A stretch of DNA of 64,000 nucleotides from an uncultured Eubacteriales bacterium (GTDB lineage: Bacteria; Bacillota; Clostridia; Oscillospirales; CAG-272), in assembly GCA_934434925.1 (NCBI GenBank), contig CAKSAC010000003.1, forward strand, positions 86,468 to 150,467, written 5' to 3'. The notes below the pieces were generated by a model. That model did not search any database. It was given only the letters and a program-made list of their open reading frames with translations, and was not told where the DNA came from. Both the position numbers and the translations under genes were made by a program. The first letter of the stretch is position 1, and each line of letters opens with the position of its first letter. Shown here in pieces: positions 43,913 through 52,921 of this stretch.

Positions 43913-44235
43913 TCCACCACGCGCACCTCCACCGAAAAGCCGGGGTTCCCCGCCCGCCCGTCCGCCGGCAAAAAACTCTCTTCCGGCAGGAGCATCTGCC
44001 GGACGGCCGCGCCGTCATAGCGTTTGAGCAAAGCACCCACCTTCAACGTATCACAATACCGGGCATACGCCTCCCGCAGTGCCGCCGCAAAATCCCGCCG
44101 TTTGCAAAACCGCGCGAAGTCGTCAAGGCTGATTCCCATAAACGCCCGGAACCCCGACATACTTGGCGGTACTTCCCCGGGCTGAAAACTGAAATAGCGG
44201 ATCACTTCCCCCGCCAGTTCTTTCCTGTACTTCAT
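43909..44235 (-). CDS. putative terminase small subunit
   Basis: The 108-residue protein lies directly upstream of the large terminase with an ATGA overlap and has MSGFRAFMGISLDDFARFCK, helical segments that can form a DNA-binding N-terminal domain, and a short oligomerisation-like C terminus. Such proteins recognise the packaging site. The RBS is weak. It starts 22 bp after the -10-like part of module element copy 1. The call is by position and general shape. Confidence 0.75.
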   Translation of the reverse strand: MKYRKELAGEVIRYFSFQPGEVPPSMSGFRAFMGISLDDFARFCKRRDFAAALREAYARYCDTLKVGALLKRYDGAAVRQMLLPEESFLPADGRAGNPGFSVEVRVVE

Positions 44236-44256
44236 CTCTTTGCCCCCCGTTTTTAC

Positions 44257-44293
44257 AGTCTATCATCCTTTTCACTGAAAATGGGGCTCTTTT
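44257..44293 (-). promoter_or_regulatory. module regulatory element, copy 1 (before terminase genes)
   Basis: On the minus strand: A/T tract, GCCCC, one base, TTTTCAGTGAAA, seven bases, TAGACT (44257-44262). It matches copy 2 at 40112-40148 in order and spacing, and these are the only two copies noticed. Confidence 0.65.
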
Positions 44294-45115
44294 ACTCCCG
44301 GCCACCGCCATGCTCTCTTCTTCCCGCGCCCGCTTTTCTTCTCCCCACCACTCGCCCTTCTTTTTCCCGCCTTTTCTTCTCCGCCCGCCGCGCTCTCTTC
44401 TCGCCATGCTCTCTTCTTCCCACGCCCGCCTTTCTTCTCCGCCCGCCGCTTACCCAAAAAAGAAAAAAAGGGCGCGCCCGCCTTCCTTCTCCCCGCCACT
44501 CGCCCTTCTCTTTTCCGCCTTTTCTTCTTCGCCCGCCGCTTACCCCAAAAAGCAAAAGGGCGCACCGCCCGTCCGCCACCCCGGAACACACCGCACCCAA
44601 AAAAGAAAAAAGGCGCGCCGCCTTCCCCGCCCGGCCGGAAACCATATCAGAAAAGGAAAGCCCCTTCTCCGCCCGCGCCCGGCCACCGCCATGCTCTCTT
44701 TTTCCCGCGCCCGCCTTCCTTCTCCGCCACTCGCCCTTCTTTTTCCCGCCTTTTCTTCTTCGCCCGCCACTTACCCCAAAAAAGAAAAAAGGCGCGCCGC
44801 CCGTCTGCCACCCCGGCACACACCGCACTCAAAAAAAGAAAAAAAGGGCGCGCCCGCCTTCCTTCGCCCCGCCACTCGCTCTTCTTTTTCCGCCTTTTCT
44901 TCTTCGCCCGCCGCTTACCCCAAAAAGCAAAAGGGCGCACCGCCCGTCTGCCACCCCGGAACACACCGCACTCAAAAAAAGAAAAAAAGGGCGCGCCCGC
45001 TTTCCTTCTCCCCGCCACTCGCTCTTCTTTTTCCGCCTTTTCTTCTTCGCCCGCCCCGGCCGGAAACCATATCAGAAAAGGAAAGCCCCTTCTCCGCCCG
45101 CGCCCGCCAGCCGGA
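44294..45115. repeat. pyrimidine-rich complex repeat block
   Basis: About 820 bp of strand-biased C/T sequence (A/G on the minus strand) lie between the LamG-type gene and the phage module. A unit of about 150-165 bp, recognisable by CTTTTCTTCTTCGCCCGCC and by CCCCAAAAAGCAAAAGGGCG, recurs about four times. A second element starting CGGCCGGAAACCATATCAGA recurs at about 44634 and 45057. Long frames on both strands are by-products of composition. Confidence 0.85.
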
Positions 45116-45125
45116 AAGGCGTTTC

Positions 45126-45161
45126 AAAAAAGAAAGGCGGCACAGTTTTCACTGTGCCGCC
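45126..45161 (-). terminator. intrinsic terminator after the giant LamG-type gene
   Basis: GGCGGCACAGT/ACTGTGCCGCC is an 11-bp stem with a 4-nt loop, followed on the minus strand by TTTCTTTTTT. Confidence 0.9.
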
Positions 45162-45193
45162 CGGGATTCAATACAAGGGTTTTCGGGTGTTCC

Positions 45194-48100
45194 TTACGGA
45201 GCCGGAGCCGGTGTCAGAGAGGTCAGCTCCGCGGGAGACGAGATGATGTAACTCCCGTCTTCCGCTTTGTTGCTTTCCAGGTACGTGCTGAAGGCGGCCG
45301 CCAGTCCTTCGGCTGTATTGCCGTCGGGATTGGTAAAGGTAGCCGTCAGTACGACCGCACCCGACTTGGTCATGATGCCGTATGTGCCGTCTTCCAACGT
45401 TCCGCAAAGATCCGGTGCGCGCAGCCAGATAGCCTTTGTCTTCGGGTGATCCACGGGAGACTTCATGGCTCCTTGTTCGATCAAGGACACGTTAACGCCG
45501 CCGGTCTTCTCCGCGATCACCGCGGCAATAGCCTCGGCTTCGGCCTTTGTATACCGGTTGTCATAAACGATCGTGTACTCTGCAACATTCACGTCGTTGA
45601 GCTTCATGGTCACGGGTGCTGTGCCATTCACGGTCGTAAGAACCTGGCGTACCGTCGCATCTTCGTTGTATTCGGGATAGTCCAACGCATACTTGTATGC
45701 CTTGGCGGCATTCAATCCGTCTTCGTACCCCTTGCTCACGCTGGTATAGGTCGCCTCCTCGGTTTCGGAAACCTTCACAAACGGCTTAACCGTGTAAGCG
45801 CGTTCGTACATGGCTTTCGTTTGTTCGCTTTCTTCGGCAAAGACAAGCGTCACCGCAAACTGTTTGCTGCCATCCTGTGCATCCGGCAGGAATTTGAAGC
45901 CTTCAAGATAGGCGTCGTTTTGGTAGGCTGTGAGGGTGTGTGTTGTGTCGCCCGTCAAGCGTACGCCGAAGGTGAGCGCAGTGCCGTATTTTTCCGTAAG
46001 AGTCGCCAGCACATCGCCGTTGATCTTATAGACCGCGCGGACGCCGGGATAGCGCTTGGTTTCATCGACCTGGTGGAGACGGACCGAATAGCCTTCAAAG
46101 ATGAACAGATTCCGGGCCAGCTCTCCGAGGGTCGCATCGGGTGCTACCGCTTGGTTGAGATCAAGCTGGAGAATCTCGGCCACGTATACGCCGTCACTGG
46201 CGTACTTGTTGAGTACTTCGGCGTATGCAAGGCGGCTCACTTCGCTCCGGTCGGCAAAGGCAGAGACATTCAGCCCGTACTTGCCGCACAGTTCGATCAT
46301 GCGGTTGTATTCCCCGATTGTGGCCGCCTGTTCCAAAGTAGCGTCGGCGGGAATCGCAATCTTCAGCCCTGCGTAATAGGTTGCGGCCAGCGTCGTGCGA
46401 TAAGCGGCCAGTGCCTCGTCCGGATTCCCGGCAACCTGGATCCCCTTCATCGCGGTATGCACCGCGGCGCGTCCTTCGGTGTCCAGCGCAAGGTACAGGG
46501 TCAGGTCCAGTCCGTAATACCGGGCCACGTCAACAAAGTGGTTCTGAAGGATTTCGTCCTGTGTCAGCACAACGTCATATTGACGGACAGAATACCAGTT
46601 GATGTCGGTCGAAGAACCGATGCCGAAGAGGAACGCGTCACCGGCGGGATACATCCGCCCCGTGCGATTATGCGCCAGATTTCCGTCAAGATAGGTCTTG
46701 TAATCCATCGTGGCGGGATAGCGGCAGGCCATCAATTTGACGGGTTTGCCGTTCGCTTGACTTGCGCAGTCCTTGATAATGCATTCTTTGACTGCAAGAG
46801 CATCAAGCTGGCTCGTAAAGTCCGCGTCAAACTGGTCGCCGTACAGCGTTCTTGCCTCGGCCTCGCTGATCTCTTTCTGCGTTGCGTCATAACTGGCGTA
46901 GGTCGAGCCATTCCAGGTCAGCTTATAATAGAAGACCGGATGACTGCTGAGGTCCTTATGCAGCGCATAGGTGACGGAGTGAGCCGTGCCGCCCGGTACC
47001 TGGAATCTCTGGCCTTTCTCCGGATTGCTAAGCGTAGTGGAGCCTTTTGCGATGCCGTCACCGTTTTGCGTAGGCTTATAATGGTTCTCGGTCACGGCGA
47101 AATCAAGGTTGAAGACGCCGTCTCTCAATCCGCTGACGAACCGCGTACCATCCAGCTGGAGGTTCCCGCCGGTCGCAGTGTTCGAGCCGGCAGCCGGCAC
47201 GACGTTATAGACAAACTCAAATGTATAGTCGGAAGAGTGGACACTTCCTTGCTGCCCTTCCGTCTGGTAACTGAAAAAGCGCAGATTGGCATGCCCTTTG
47301 GTAAAGAAGTAACCGTCTTTGAACGCACGATCGCCGACATTTGCACCGCGCATGACGCCGCCGAGCATGTTGTTGGAAAAAGAGGTTATCCCATACCGGA
47401 AGACTTCGGATTCAGGAGTGCCGGCTGTCAGTTTATTGGCATAGATCGACTGGATAGGTTCTTCCCCGGTTACCTTCAAGCCTATCGCTGTGGACGAAGA
47501 GAAGAAGTCGTTCAGCAACAAGAGACGATCCTGCCGTGCGTACAGCTGCCGGTATTGCTCTGCCGTATAGGTCTTCGGCGTCAGAGAGTCACCCACGGCT
47601 GTCTTGATTGCGTCATACGCCGCATCGGTGAGCGGGTTCAGATAAAAAGATACGATGAGGTCATTGGATACGGCGTTGTTGGCAAAGATTTCATCCAGCC
47701 CGTGGATGACCTGCATGAGATAGTCTTTCGGCAGGATCACAACGCGTGAAATATCGGTTCCGCAATCGGCGGCCAGGTCGATATACCGGTTGATCAGATT
47801 GGCCTCGTCCTGCGTATAAACGCCCGCCGCCACAATCTCGTCGGTAATATAATACTCGCTGTAAACCGCATCGCGGATGACGGCCGATATCGCCGCCGTG
47901 ATGGCCGCGGGAGTGTCGTCAAAGTTGAACTCGGCCACCGCCGCATGGATCAGGGCCTTCACGCTGTCGGGCGCTGCCAGGTATTGACCGATATCGAGCC
48001 GGAACCATTTGGCAAGATCGACAAAGTGGTTCTGCGCGATCTCTTCATTGGTAATATCGCGGGTATACACACGCAAGGCATAGAGCTGGCCGTTCAACCC

Positions 48101-51100
48101 GTTCGTATAGCCGATAACGCTGTTCTGGATCTGGCCTTGCGTTGCCCCTGTATAGTTCAGCGTAGCCTCGGGAATGGCGAATGTCGTGTTATAACGGAAC
48201 GAAACACTGCCCCCCGTAGCACCATTCAGCGTGTTTCCGACATTGAACGCCGGGTGTGTGGTCCGCATGGTGAAGTCAGCGATCCTGTCGCCGCGGAAGG
48301 TCACAAGCGGCTCTGCGGGAGCGGTATATTGGATAGTAGATTGGTAAACGCCGTTTTTGAGATAATATTCGCCGTTTGCGGCCTGCGACATCATGGCAGC
48401 AGCACCCATCGTGATGAAGGAAGTGTTGCTGTTGAGAACGCTACCCGGCCGCAAAATCTGCTGCACGGTCTGTGTGGTAGCGGGCGCTCCGTTCGGCGAG
48501 ATCGAAACATACGAGCCGCCCGGAGCCTTGTCGTCAAACTTCAGATAGCCAAGCTCCGCCTTAAAGGGCGTGATCTGTAATTCGCCTGTTCTGTCTTTCC
48601 AGCTGGCAGATCCCATGCTGACCAGATTGAGGTTCAGCCCGCCGTTGCCAAGAACGCGTCCTTTTGCCAGTATATCGTTATAGGCTTTGCGATATGCGTT
48701 CACCGCTGTTTGGAAGAGAGGTACTACCGTGTCGCCATTCACACGATCTGCGGCGGTCGGGAAAATCAGATCGCCTGCCTGCTTTCCTTCCGGGATTGCC
48801 GTCAGTCCGAGCGCCTTCATGGCAAACGAATTGAGATCTTCGCTATATTTCCATTGGTGCGGCGGTTCCGGCATCTCCGGCAAATTCTCGCCCCCGTACG
48901 TATTATACCGGAACCAGTCAGCCGCAAGAGCCAGATCCTTCTGGACATAGAGCGCGTGATAGTCGTCCGGCGTATAGGTCTTTATCTCGCCGTACTTCGT
49001 CATTTTATCGGCAACGTATGCGTCGATTGCCTCCTGCGTCGTGAGTGCCGAAAGCTCCGAAGACGGGCGTTCACCGTACGGGATCGCCATCAGCGCCGTG
49101 ATGTTCAGGCCCTTGTCATGCGCCGCCGTCAAAAATGCCGTCAGTGCGGTATCGCCTTCCACCGCGTGGATCAGATACCGGGAAGTAAGGTCGAAAGCAT
49201 TTTCAAGAATCGCCTGTGCTTCGCTCGGGTTCTTGCCGAGAAGGCTTGCGTCTGTGATCTTGGCGGCCAGGGCATCCTTCACTTTGGCAGCCGCAGGCAC
49301 GACAAATGTGGCGAGATACCGGACATCCAGCGCATATCTCTGCGCCACCTCGTAAAAGCCCGCATGCGCCGGATCGTTTGCAGCCATCGCCGCATAGGGG
49401 GCGTCGTGCAGTTCGCCGCGCGTCAGAGCGACATACAGCCCCTGCACTTCCACACGATTGGATGTGGCCATATCAAGCCCGCGGAAAGCCTTATAGAAAG
49501 CGTCGCGCTCTTCCGGGGATTTGGAGGCCATCAGGGCATTGAAATCTCCGAGATTGATACGGAAATATTTGGCAAGGTCGGCAAAGTGGTTCTGCCGGCT
49601 CTCGGCCTGGCTCAATACGCGTGTATATTGACGGATGGCGTAGACATCCCCCTGGAAAGAGTTGCTGTAACCGACCAGGTGCTCGGCATAGGCATCGTCA
49701 CGAACCAGCAAGCCGGGCTGTACACCCTCATTGAGTGTATACGTTCCATCCGGGTTCATCTGGGCATAGGCCGTTTCGTCTCCGTAATAATAATTGGATT
49801 CGCTTTGATTTACATTCCCATAGAGCGTGTAAATCGGTTCGTCCCGATCCACAGCGTACATCACGCTCATCGGATAGGCAGGCATCGCGCCCGCCGCCGG
49901 GATGGTGTAATATCCGACGGAATTCCAGGTATTGGTCAGCGTCACGGCGCGGTGGCCGGCCTGGTATGTCGGCTGCTCGGTGAAGCTATGCATGACGCGC
50001 CAGGTTGAATAGGAGCCCCATGCGGGCGTGGTCATGTTGGTATTGTAATAATACGTATTCGTATTGGTTCGCAGCGTGGTAATTTTCAGCGTAGCGCCGT
50101 TCTCTGTCGAATAAGAACCGCCGGTAGACAGCCAGCGCTTTTGCCCATAGAAGAATTCGCTCTTCGGTTGGCCCGCGTATTTCAAGACATATTCGGTTGT
50201 GATTTCCGAAGAAGTATCCGAGGTGTTCGGGTTTATTCTTGTAGAATAGCGGAAATAACTGTCGGTATACGCCGGGAAACGCATAACGCCGTTTACCAGC
50301 TCCACGGCGCCGCCTCCGTAATCGGCATTCTCATAATTGCAATAGCGGAGCGCGCCGATTGCTTCGTAATTCGCCTTTGTAGCCGCAGTTCCCGTCGTAA
50401 AATCGCCGCCGGAAGCGTTGTTCCAGTATTTGTTCGTCGAGAAGAAGTCAAACTGGGCGATTAACGCGTCGCGCACATACAAACGATCATAATCCTCGGC
50501 TTGCAAGGTGCTGAGGTTGGCATATGCGTTAATGTCTTTTTCCTGTTCGGCAAGATAGGCGGTCGCAATCTCATCGGCTGTGCCGGCTGTGCCTGCTTGA
50601 TCCGCCTGCTGCAGGGTCTGCAGGAACTTCACGGTGTTGGAAAGATACCCGATGGGGAACATCTTGAAAATCTCGAGGTCCAGGTGATACTTCTTGGCCG
50701 TCGCAAAGAGCGTGCCGAGGATATTGGTCAACGAATCAAAGCGGGCGTAATACACCGCGTCCACAGCGGCCTGCACCTCGTCCTTGTAGTCGTCAAACGT
50801 GAAATTCTGCACAGCGTCATAGACTTGGGCTTTTTCGCTGTCACTCAATTTGCTGAACCCGCCGATATCGAGCCGGAACCATTTGGCAAGGTCGGCAAAA
50901 TGGTTCTGTTTAATCTGTGCGTCGCTCAATTCGCCGCTGTAAGCACGCGCGGCATACATCGCCGTTTTGGAAGTTTGGTTGTACCCGAGAATCGTCATTG
51001 CGGCGATAGTCGCACGCTGATGCTGGAAGGTCACCTTGGCATCGTCCACCAACGTGGTCGTGCCGTATTTCAGCGTCAGGGCAGTCTCCCGCTCCGCTGT

Positions 51101-51877
51101 GAGAGCATTGTTGGTTCCGTCGCCGTGATTGGAAAGTGCGTCTCCTTCCCCTTCCAGTTTCGTAATGCCGGGCGAAGAAAACGTGAAATCCCCGATTGCA
51201 CCGAGCGCAATGGACGTCGAAGCAAATTTTATCTCGTCGTACACCACCTTGGGCAGACTGTCAGGGATAGGAGTCGTTCCATTGTAATCTACGGATGCCG
51301 CCACTTGATACTGGCCGGGAGCGATCTTGTACTGACCATTCTCCGCGGCTTCAAACATCACGGAAGTTCCGCGGAAAATGAAGGGGTAAGACGGTCTTGC
51401 GGCCACGCCGACGGGGCTTGCCACAATCTGCATCGTGGACGGCGCAAAAACTCCGATGCCGCGCACCCCGATGTCCAGATACGCACCCGCGTCTTGGTTG
51501 TCGAGGAACTGTATATACCCTGCTTCATAAGTAAAGGGCCTATGGGTTACGCCGTCCTTCTGAACTGTTCTGACTGTCACCCCGGTGTCTGTACCGCGGC
51601 TCCCGATCAGGCTGTGATAGCCTTGGAAGGTTGCCGTGCTAACCTCGGTAGGTTTTGTACCAGTATCATTCCAATATAAGTTCAACTGATAAAAGTCGTA
51701 CCCCCACAAAAGCCCTTCGGAAACATACAGGGCATTATAATCCCCTGCCTCGTACATGCGGCCTTCGGTCGTGCCGGTTCCTGTTTCGCCTCCGGCCAGC
51801 GCCGGCAGGGCAAAGGCAGGCAATGCCGTCAGAACCATCGCCAGCAGTAAAAGGAAAGACAGAATGCGTTTTTTCAT
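45194..51877 (-). CDS. giant secreted protein with four LamG-like repeat units
   Basis: The 2227-residue protein begins with a signal peptide (MKKR, a leucine-rich core, then ALPALAGG). Four units of about 420-500 residues follow, starting near residues 47, 466, 970 and 1439; each opens with a phrase like ALYVSEGLLWGYDFYQLN and closes near residues 329, 766, 1286 and 1782 with a laminin-G/concanavalin-like strand and QNHFADLAKWFRLDIG plus a helical linker. The C terminus (from about 1990) holds VNVAEYTIVYDNRYTKAEAE, as in glycosidase-associated domains. No LPXTG, SLH, dockerin or membrane anchor is visible. Carbohydrate or surface binding is likely but unproven. The start follows AAGGAGAAATAAC. 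Confidence 0.82.
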   Translation of the reverse strand: MKKRILSFLLLLAMVLTALPAFALPALAGGETGTGTTEGRMYEAGDYNALYVSEGLLWGYDFYQLNLYWNDTGTKPTEVSTATFQGYHSLIGSRGTDTGVTVRTVQKDGVTHRPFTYEAGYIQFLDNQDAGAYLDIGVRGIGVFAPSTMQIVASPVGVAARPSYPFIFRGTSVMFEAAENGQYKIAPGQYQVAASVDYNGTTPIPDSLPKVVYDEIKFASTSIALGAIGDFTFSSPGITKLEGEGDALSNHGDGTNNALTAERETALTLKYGTTTLVDDAKVTFQHQRATIAAMTILGYNQTSKTAMYAARAYSGELSDAQIKQNHFADLAKWFRLDIGGFSKLSDSEKAQVYDAVQNFTFDDYKDEVQAAVDAVYYARFDSLTNILGTLFATAKKYHLDLEIFKMFPIGYLSNTVKFLQTLQQADQAGTAGTADEIATAYLAEQEKDINAYANLSTLQAEDYDRLYVRDALIAQFDFFSTNKYWNNASGGDFTTGTAATKANYEAIGALRYCNYENADYGGGAVELVNGVMRFPAYTDSYFRYSTRINPNTSDTSSEITTEYVLKYAGQPKSEFFYGQKRWLSTGGSYSTENGATLKITTLRTNTNTYYYNTNMTTPAWGSYSTWRVMHSFTEQPTYQAGHRAVTLTNTWNSVGYYTIPAAGAMPAYPMSVMYAVDRDEPIYTLYGNVNQSESNYYYGDETAYAQMNPDGTYTLNEGVQPGLLVRDDAYAEHLVGYSNSFQGDVYAIRQYTRVLSQAESRQNHFADLAKYFRINLGDFNALMASKSPEERDAFYKAFRGLDMATSNRVEVQGLYVALTRGELHDAPYAAMAANDPAHAGFYEVAQRYALDVRYLATFVVPAAAKVKDALAAKITDASLLGKNPSEAQAILENAFDLTSRYLIHAVEGDTALTAFLTAAHDKGLNITALMAIPYGERPSSELSALTTQEAIDAYVADKMTKYGEIKTYTPDDYHALYVQKDLALAADWFRYNTYGGENLPEMPEPPHQWKYSEDLNSFAMKALGLTAIPEGKQAGDLIFPTAADRVNGDTVVPLFQTAVNAYRKAYNDILAKGRVLGNGGLNLNLVSMGSASWKDRTGELQITPFKAELGYLKFDDKAPGGSYVSISPNGAPATTQTVQQILRPGSVLNSNTSFITMGAAAMMSQAANGEYYLKNGVYQSTIQYTAPAEPLVTFRGDRIADFTMRTTHPAFNVGNTLNGATGGSVSFRYNTTFAIPEATLNYTGATQGQIQNSVIGYTNGLNGQLYALRVYTRDITNEEIAQNHFVDLAKWFRLDIGQYLAAPDSVKALIHAAVAEFNFDDTPAAITAAISAVIRDAVYSEYYITDEIVAAGVYTQDEANLINRYIDLAADCGTDISRVVILPKDYLMQVIHGLDEIFANNAVSNDLIVSFYLNPLTDAAYDAIKTAVGDSLTPKTYTAEQYRQLYARQDRLLLLNDFFSSSTAIGLKVTGEEPIQSIYANKLTAGTPESEVFRYGITSFSNNMLGGVMRGANVGDRAFKDGYFFTKGHANLRFFSYQTEGQQGSVHSSDYTFEFVYNVVPAAGSNTATGGNLQLDGTRFVSGLRDGVFNLDFAVTENHYKPTQNGDGIAKGSTTLSNPEKGQRFQVPGGTAHSVTYALHKDLSSHPVFYYKLTWNGSTYASYDATQKEISEAEARTLYGDQFDADFTSQLDALAVKECIIKDCASQANGKPVKLMACRYPATMDYKTYLDGNLAHNRTGRMYPAGDAFLFGIGSSTDINWYSVRQYDVVLTQDEILQNHFVDVARYYGLDLTLYLALDTEGRAAVHTAMKGIQVAGNPDEALAAYRTTLAATYYAGLKIAIPADATLEQAATIGEYNRMIELCGKYGLNVSAFADRSEVSRLAYAEVLNKYASDGVYVAEILQLDLNQAVAPDATLGELARNLFIFEGYSVRLHQVDETKRYPGVRAVYKINGDVLATLTEKYGTALTFGVRLTGDTTHTLTAYQNDAYLEGFKFLPDAQDGSKQFAVTLVFAEESEQTKAMYERAYTVKPFVKVSETEEATYTSVSKGYEDGLNAAKAYKYALDYPEYNEDATVRQVLTTVNGTAPVTMKLNDVNVAEYTIVYDNRYTKAEAEAIAAVIAEKTGGVNVSLIEQGAMKSPVDHPKTKAIWLRAPDLCGTLEDGTYGIMTKSGAVVLTATFTNPDGNTAEGLAAAFSTYLESNKAEDGSYIISSPAELTSLTPAPAP

Positions 51878-51914
51878 GTTATTTCTCCTTATTCTCATGT
51901 TTTCGCTCCTTAAC

Positions 51915-52046
51915 TTATTTCATGTCGAAAATAGACGACGCCCGCACTTCGTTGTCGTTTTCAGCGGAGTCAGCGGAGGTTGTGATAATGTCCTGCGTTT
52001 GTAGGCGGATGATCTCCAGTTCCGGAGGGCTGTAAGTTTTTTTCAT
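51915..52046 (-). CDS. 43-residue peptide preceding the giant secreted protein
   Basis: The reading frame encodes MKKTYSPPELEIIRLQTQD then IITTSADSAENDNEV and a short C terminus ending FDMK. It has a GAGGAG site, is the first gene behind a near-consensus promoter and ends 37 bp before the giant gene. Short peptides of the form Y-x-x-P-E-L/M-E-I ... D-I-I-T-x-S are recalled from many gut Clostridia and Bacteroidetes, often beside secreted or RiPP-like genes. No modifying enzyme is nearby. Its function is not known; it may be a leader-type or regulatory peptide. Confidence 0.7.
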   Translation of the reverse strand: MKKTYSPPELEIIRLQTQDIITTSADSAENDNEVRASSIFDMK

Positions 52047-52246
52047 CGCGGTTCTCCTCACTTTGAGTAAATTTGCAACAGATTGCGGCATGCCGCAAAA
52101 GGACAGATCCCGGTGTCAGACAGAGCCAATGCAAAGCCGCATCGCCCGCACCCATACGGCGCACAAGGAAACCGGGCCGGCGACGGTCCACATCCATCGG
52201 GAGGCGCTTTGGGGCAGAATGCTCCCGCAGACACCTATACACATAC

Positions 52247-52275
52247 AGTATAGCATGGCGCACCCCCGTTGTCAA
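52247..52275 (-). promoter_or_regulatory. promoter of the peptide/LamG operon
   Basis: On the minus strand TTGACA (52270-52275) and TATACT (52247-52252) are 17 bp apart, near consensus. The leader is about 200 nt and contains the palindrome TGCGGCATGCCGCA; no known riboswitch was recognised. Confidence 0.85.
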
Positions 52276-52439
52276 GATTGTTTTTCAGTCTCCCCTTCAA
52301 ACTTTTCATATTTATATAATTTGCACAAGATTTCCCGGGGTTTTTATCACTTTTGCCCCTGCTTCGCCCCGATTTGTGCCGGCCGTCCTGCGCCGGATGC
52401 TCTGCGCCGAATGCCCTTCTGCGCCCTGTCGGGAACCCG

Positions 52440-52745
52440 TCCTGAAGCCCCCCCAAAAACTCTCTGCCCCGCCGACGGAAAACGCCCCGTGGCGAGGAAA
52501 TCTCTCTCAAAACACTCCTGCCGACGAAAAACTCTTCCCGCCCCCCTGCCGACGAAAAACGCCCCGTGGCGAGGAAATCTCTCTCAAAACACTCCTGCCG
52601 AAAAACTCTTCCCGCCCCCCTGCCGACGAAAAACGCCCTGTGGCGAGGGAACCTCTCTCAACCCCTGCCGACGGAAAACGCCCCGTGGCAAGGAAATCTC
52701 TCTCAAAACACTCCTGCCGACGAAAAACGCCCTGTGGCGAGGCTC
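52440..52745. repeat. complex intergenic tandem repeat
   Basis: A unit containing GCCGACGAAAAACGCCC, GTGGCGAGG and AAATCTCTCTCAAAACACTC recurs about four to five times with truncations. It lies in the 858-bp space between the PrsA-like gene and the peptide operon promoter; 52300-52440 shows nothing recognisable. Confidence 0.85.
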
Positions 52746-52793
52746 CGACGGGCAAAGAGCATGAAGGCGCAGTCTCCTGCGTCGAATGCTCTG

Positions 52794-52921
52794 CGTCCTG
52801 TCGGGAACGAAGTCACGGGGCGTTTTGCTAAGGCAGGAAGGCGCAGTCTCCTGCGCCGAATGCCCTTCTGCGTCCTGTCGGGAACGAAGTCATGGGGCGT
52901 TTTCCTAAGGCAGGAAGCGCA
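52794..52921. repeat. 77-bp direct repeat including the stop codon of the PrsA-like gene
   Basis: A stretch reading (plus strand) GCGTCCTGTCGGGAACGAAG, then TCA, GGGGCGTTTT and CTAAGGCAGGAAG occurs at 52794-52844 and again at 52870-52921. CTA in the second copy is the TAG stop codon of the minus-strand gene, so the end of the gene has been copied outward. Confidence 0.85.

Noticed and set aside
44294..45251. Long frames in the pyrimidine-rich block
   Set aside because: All six frames are affected by composition; the predicted proteins are Pro/Ser/Arg or Lys/Arg/Gly low-complexity and have no start signals.
45446..47749. A 767-codon open frame antisense to the giant LamG-like gene
   Set aside because: It lacks any motif or start signal and several similar frames run along the whole gene.
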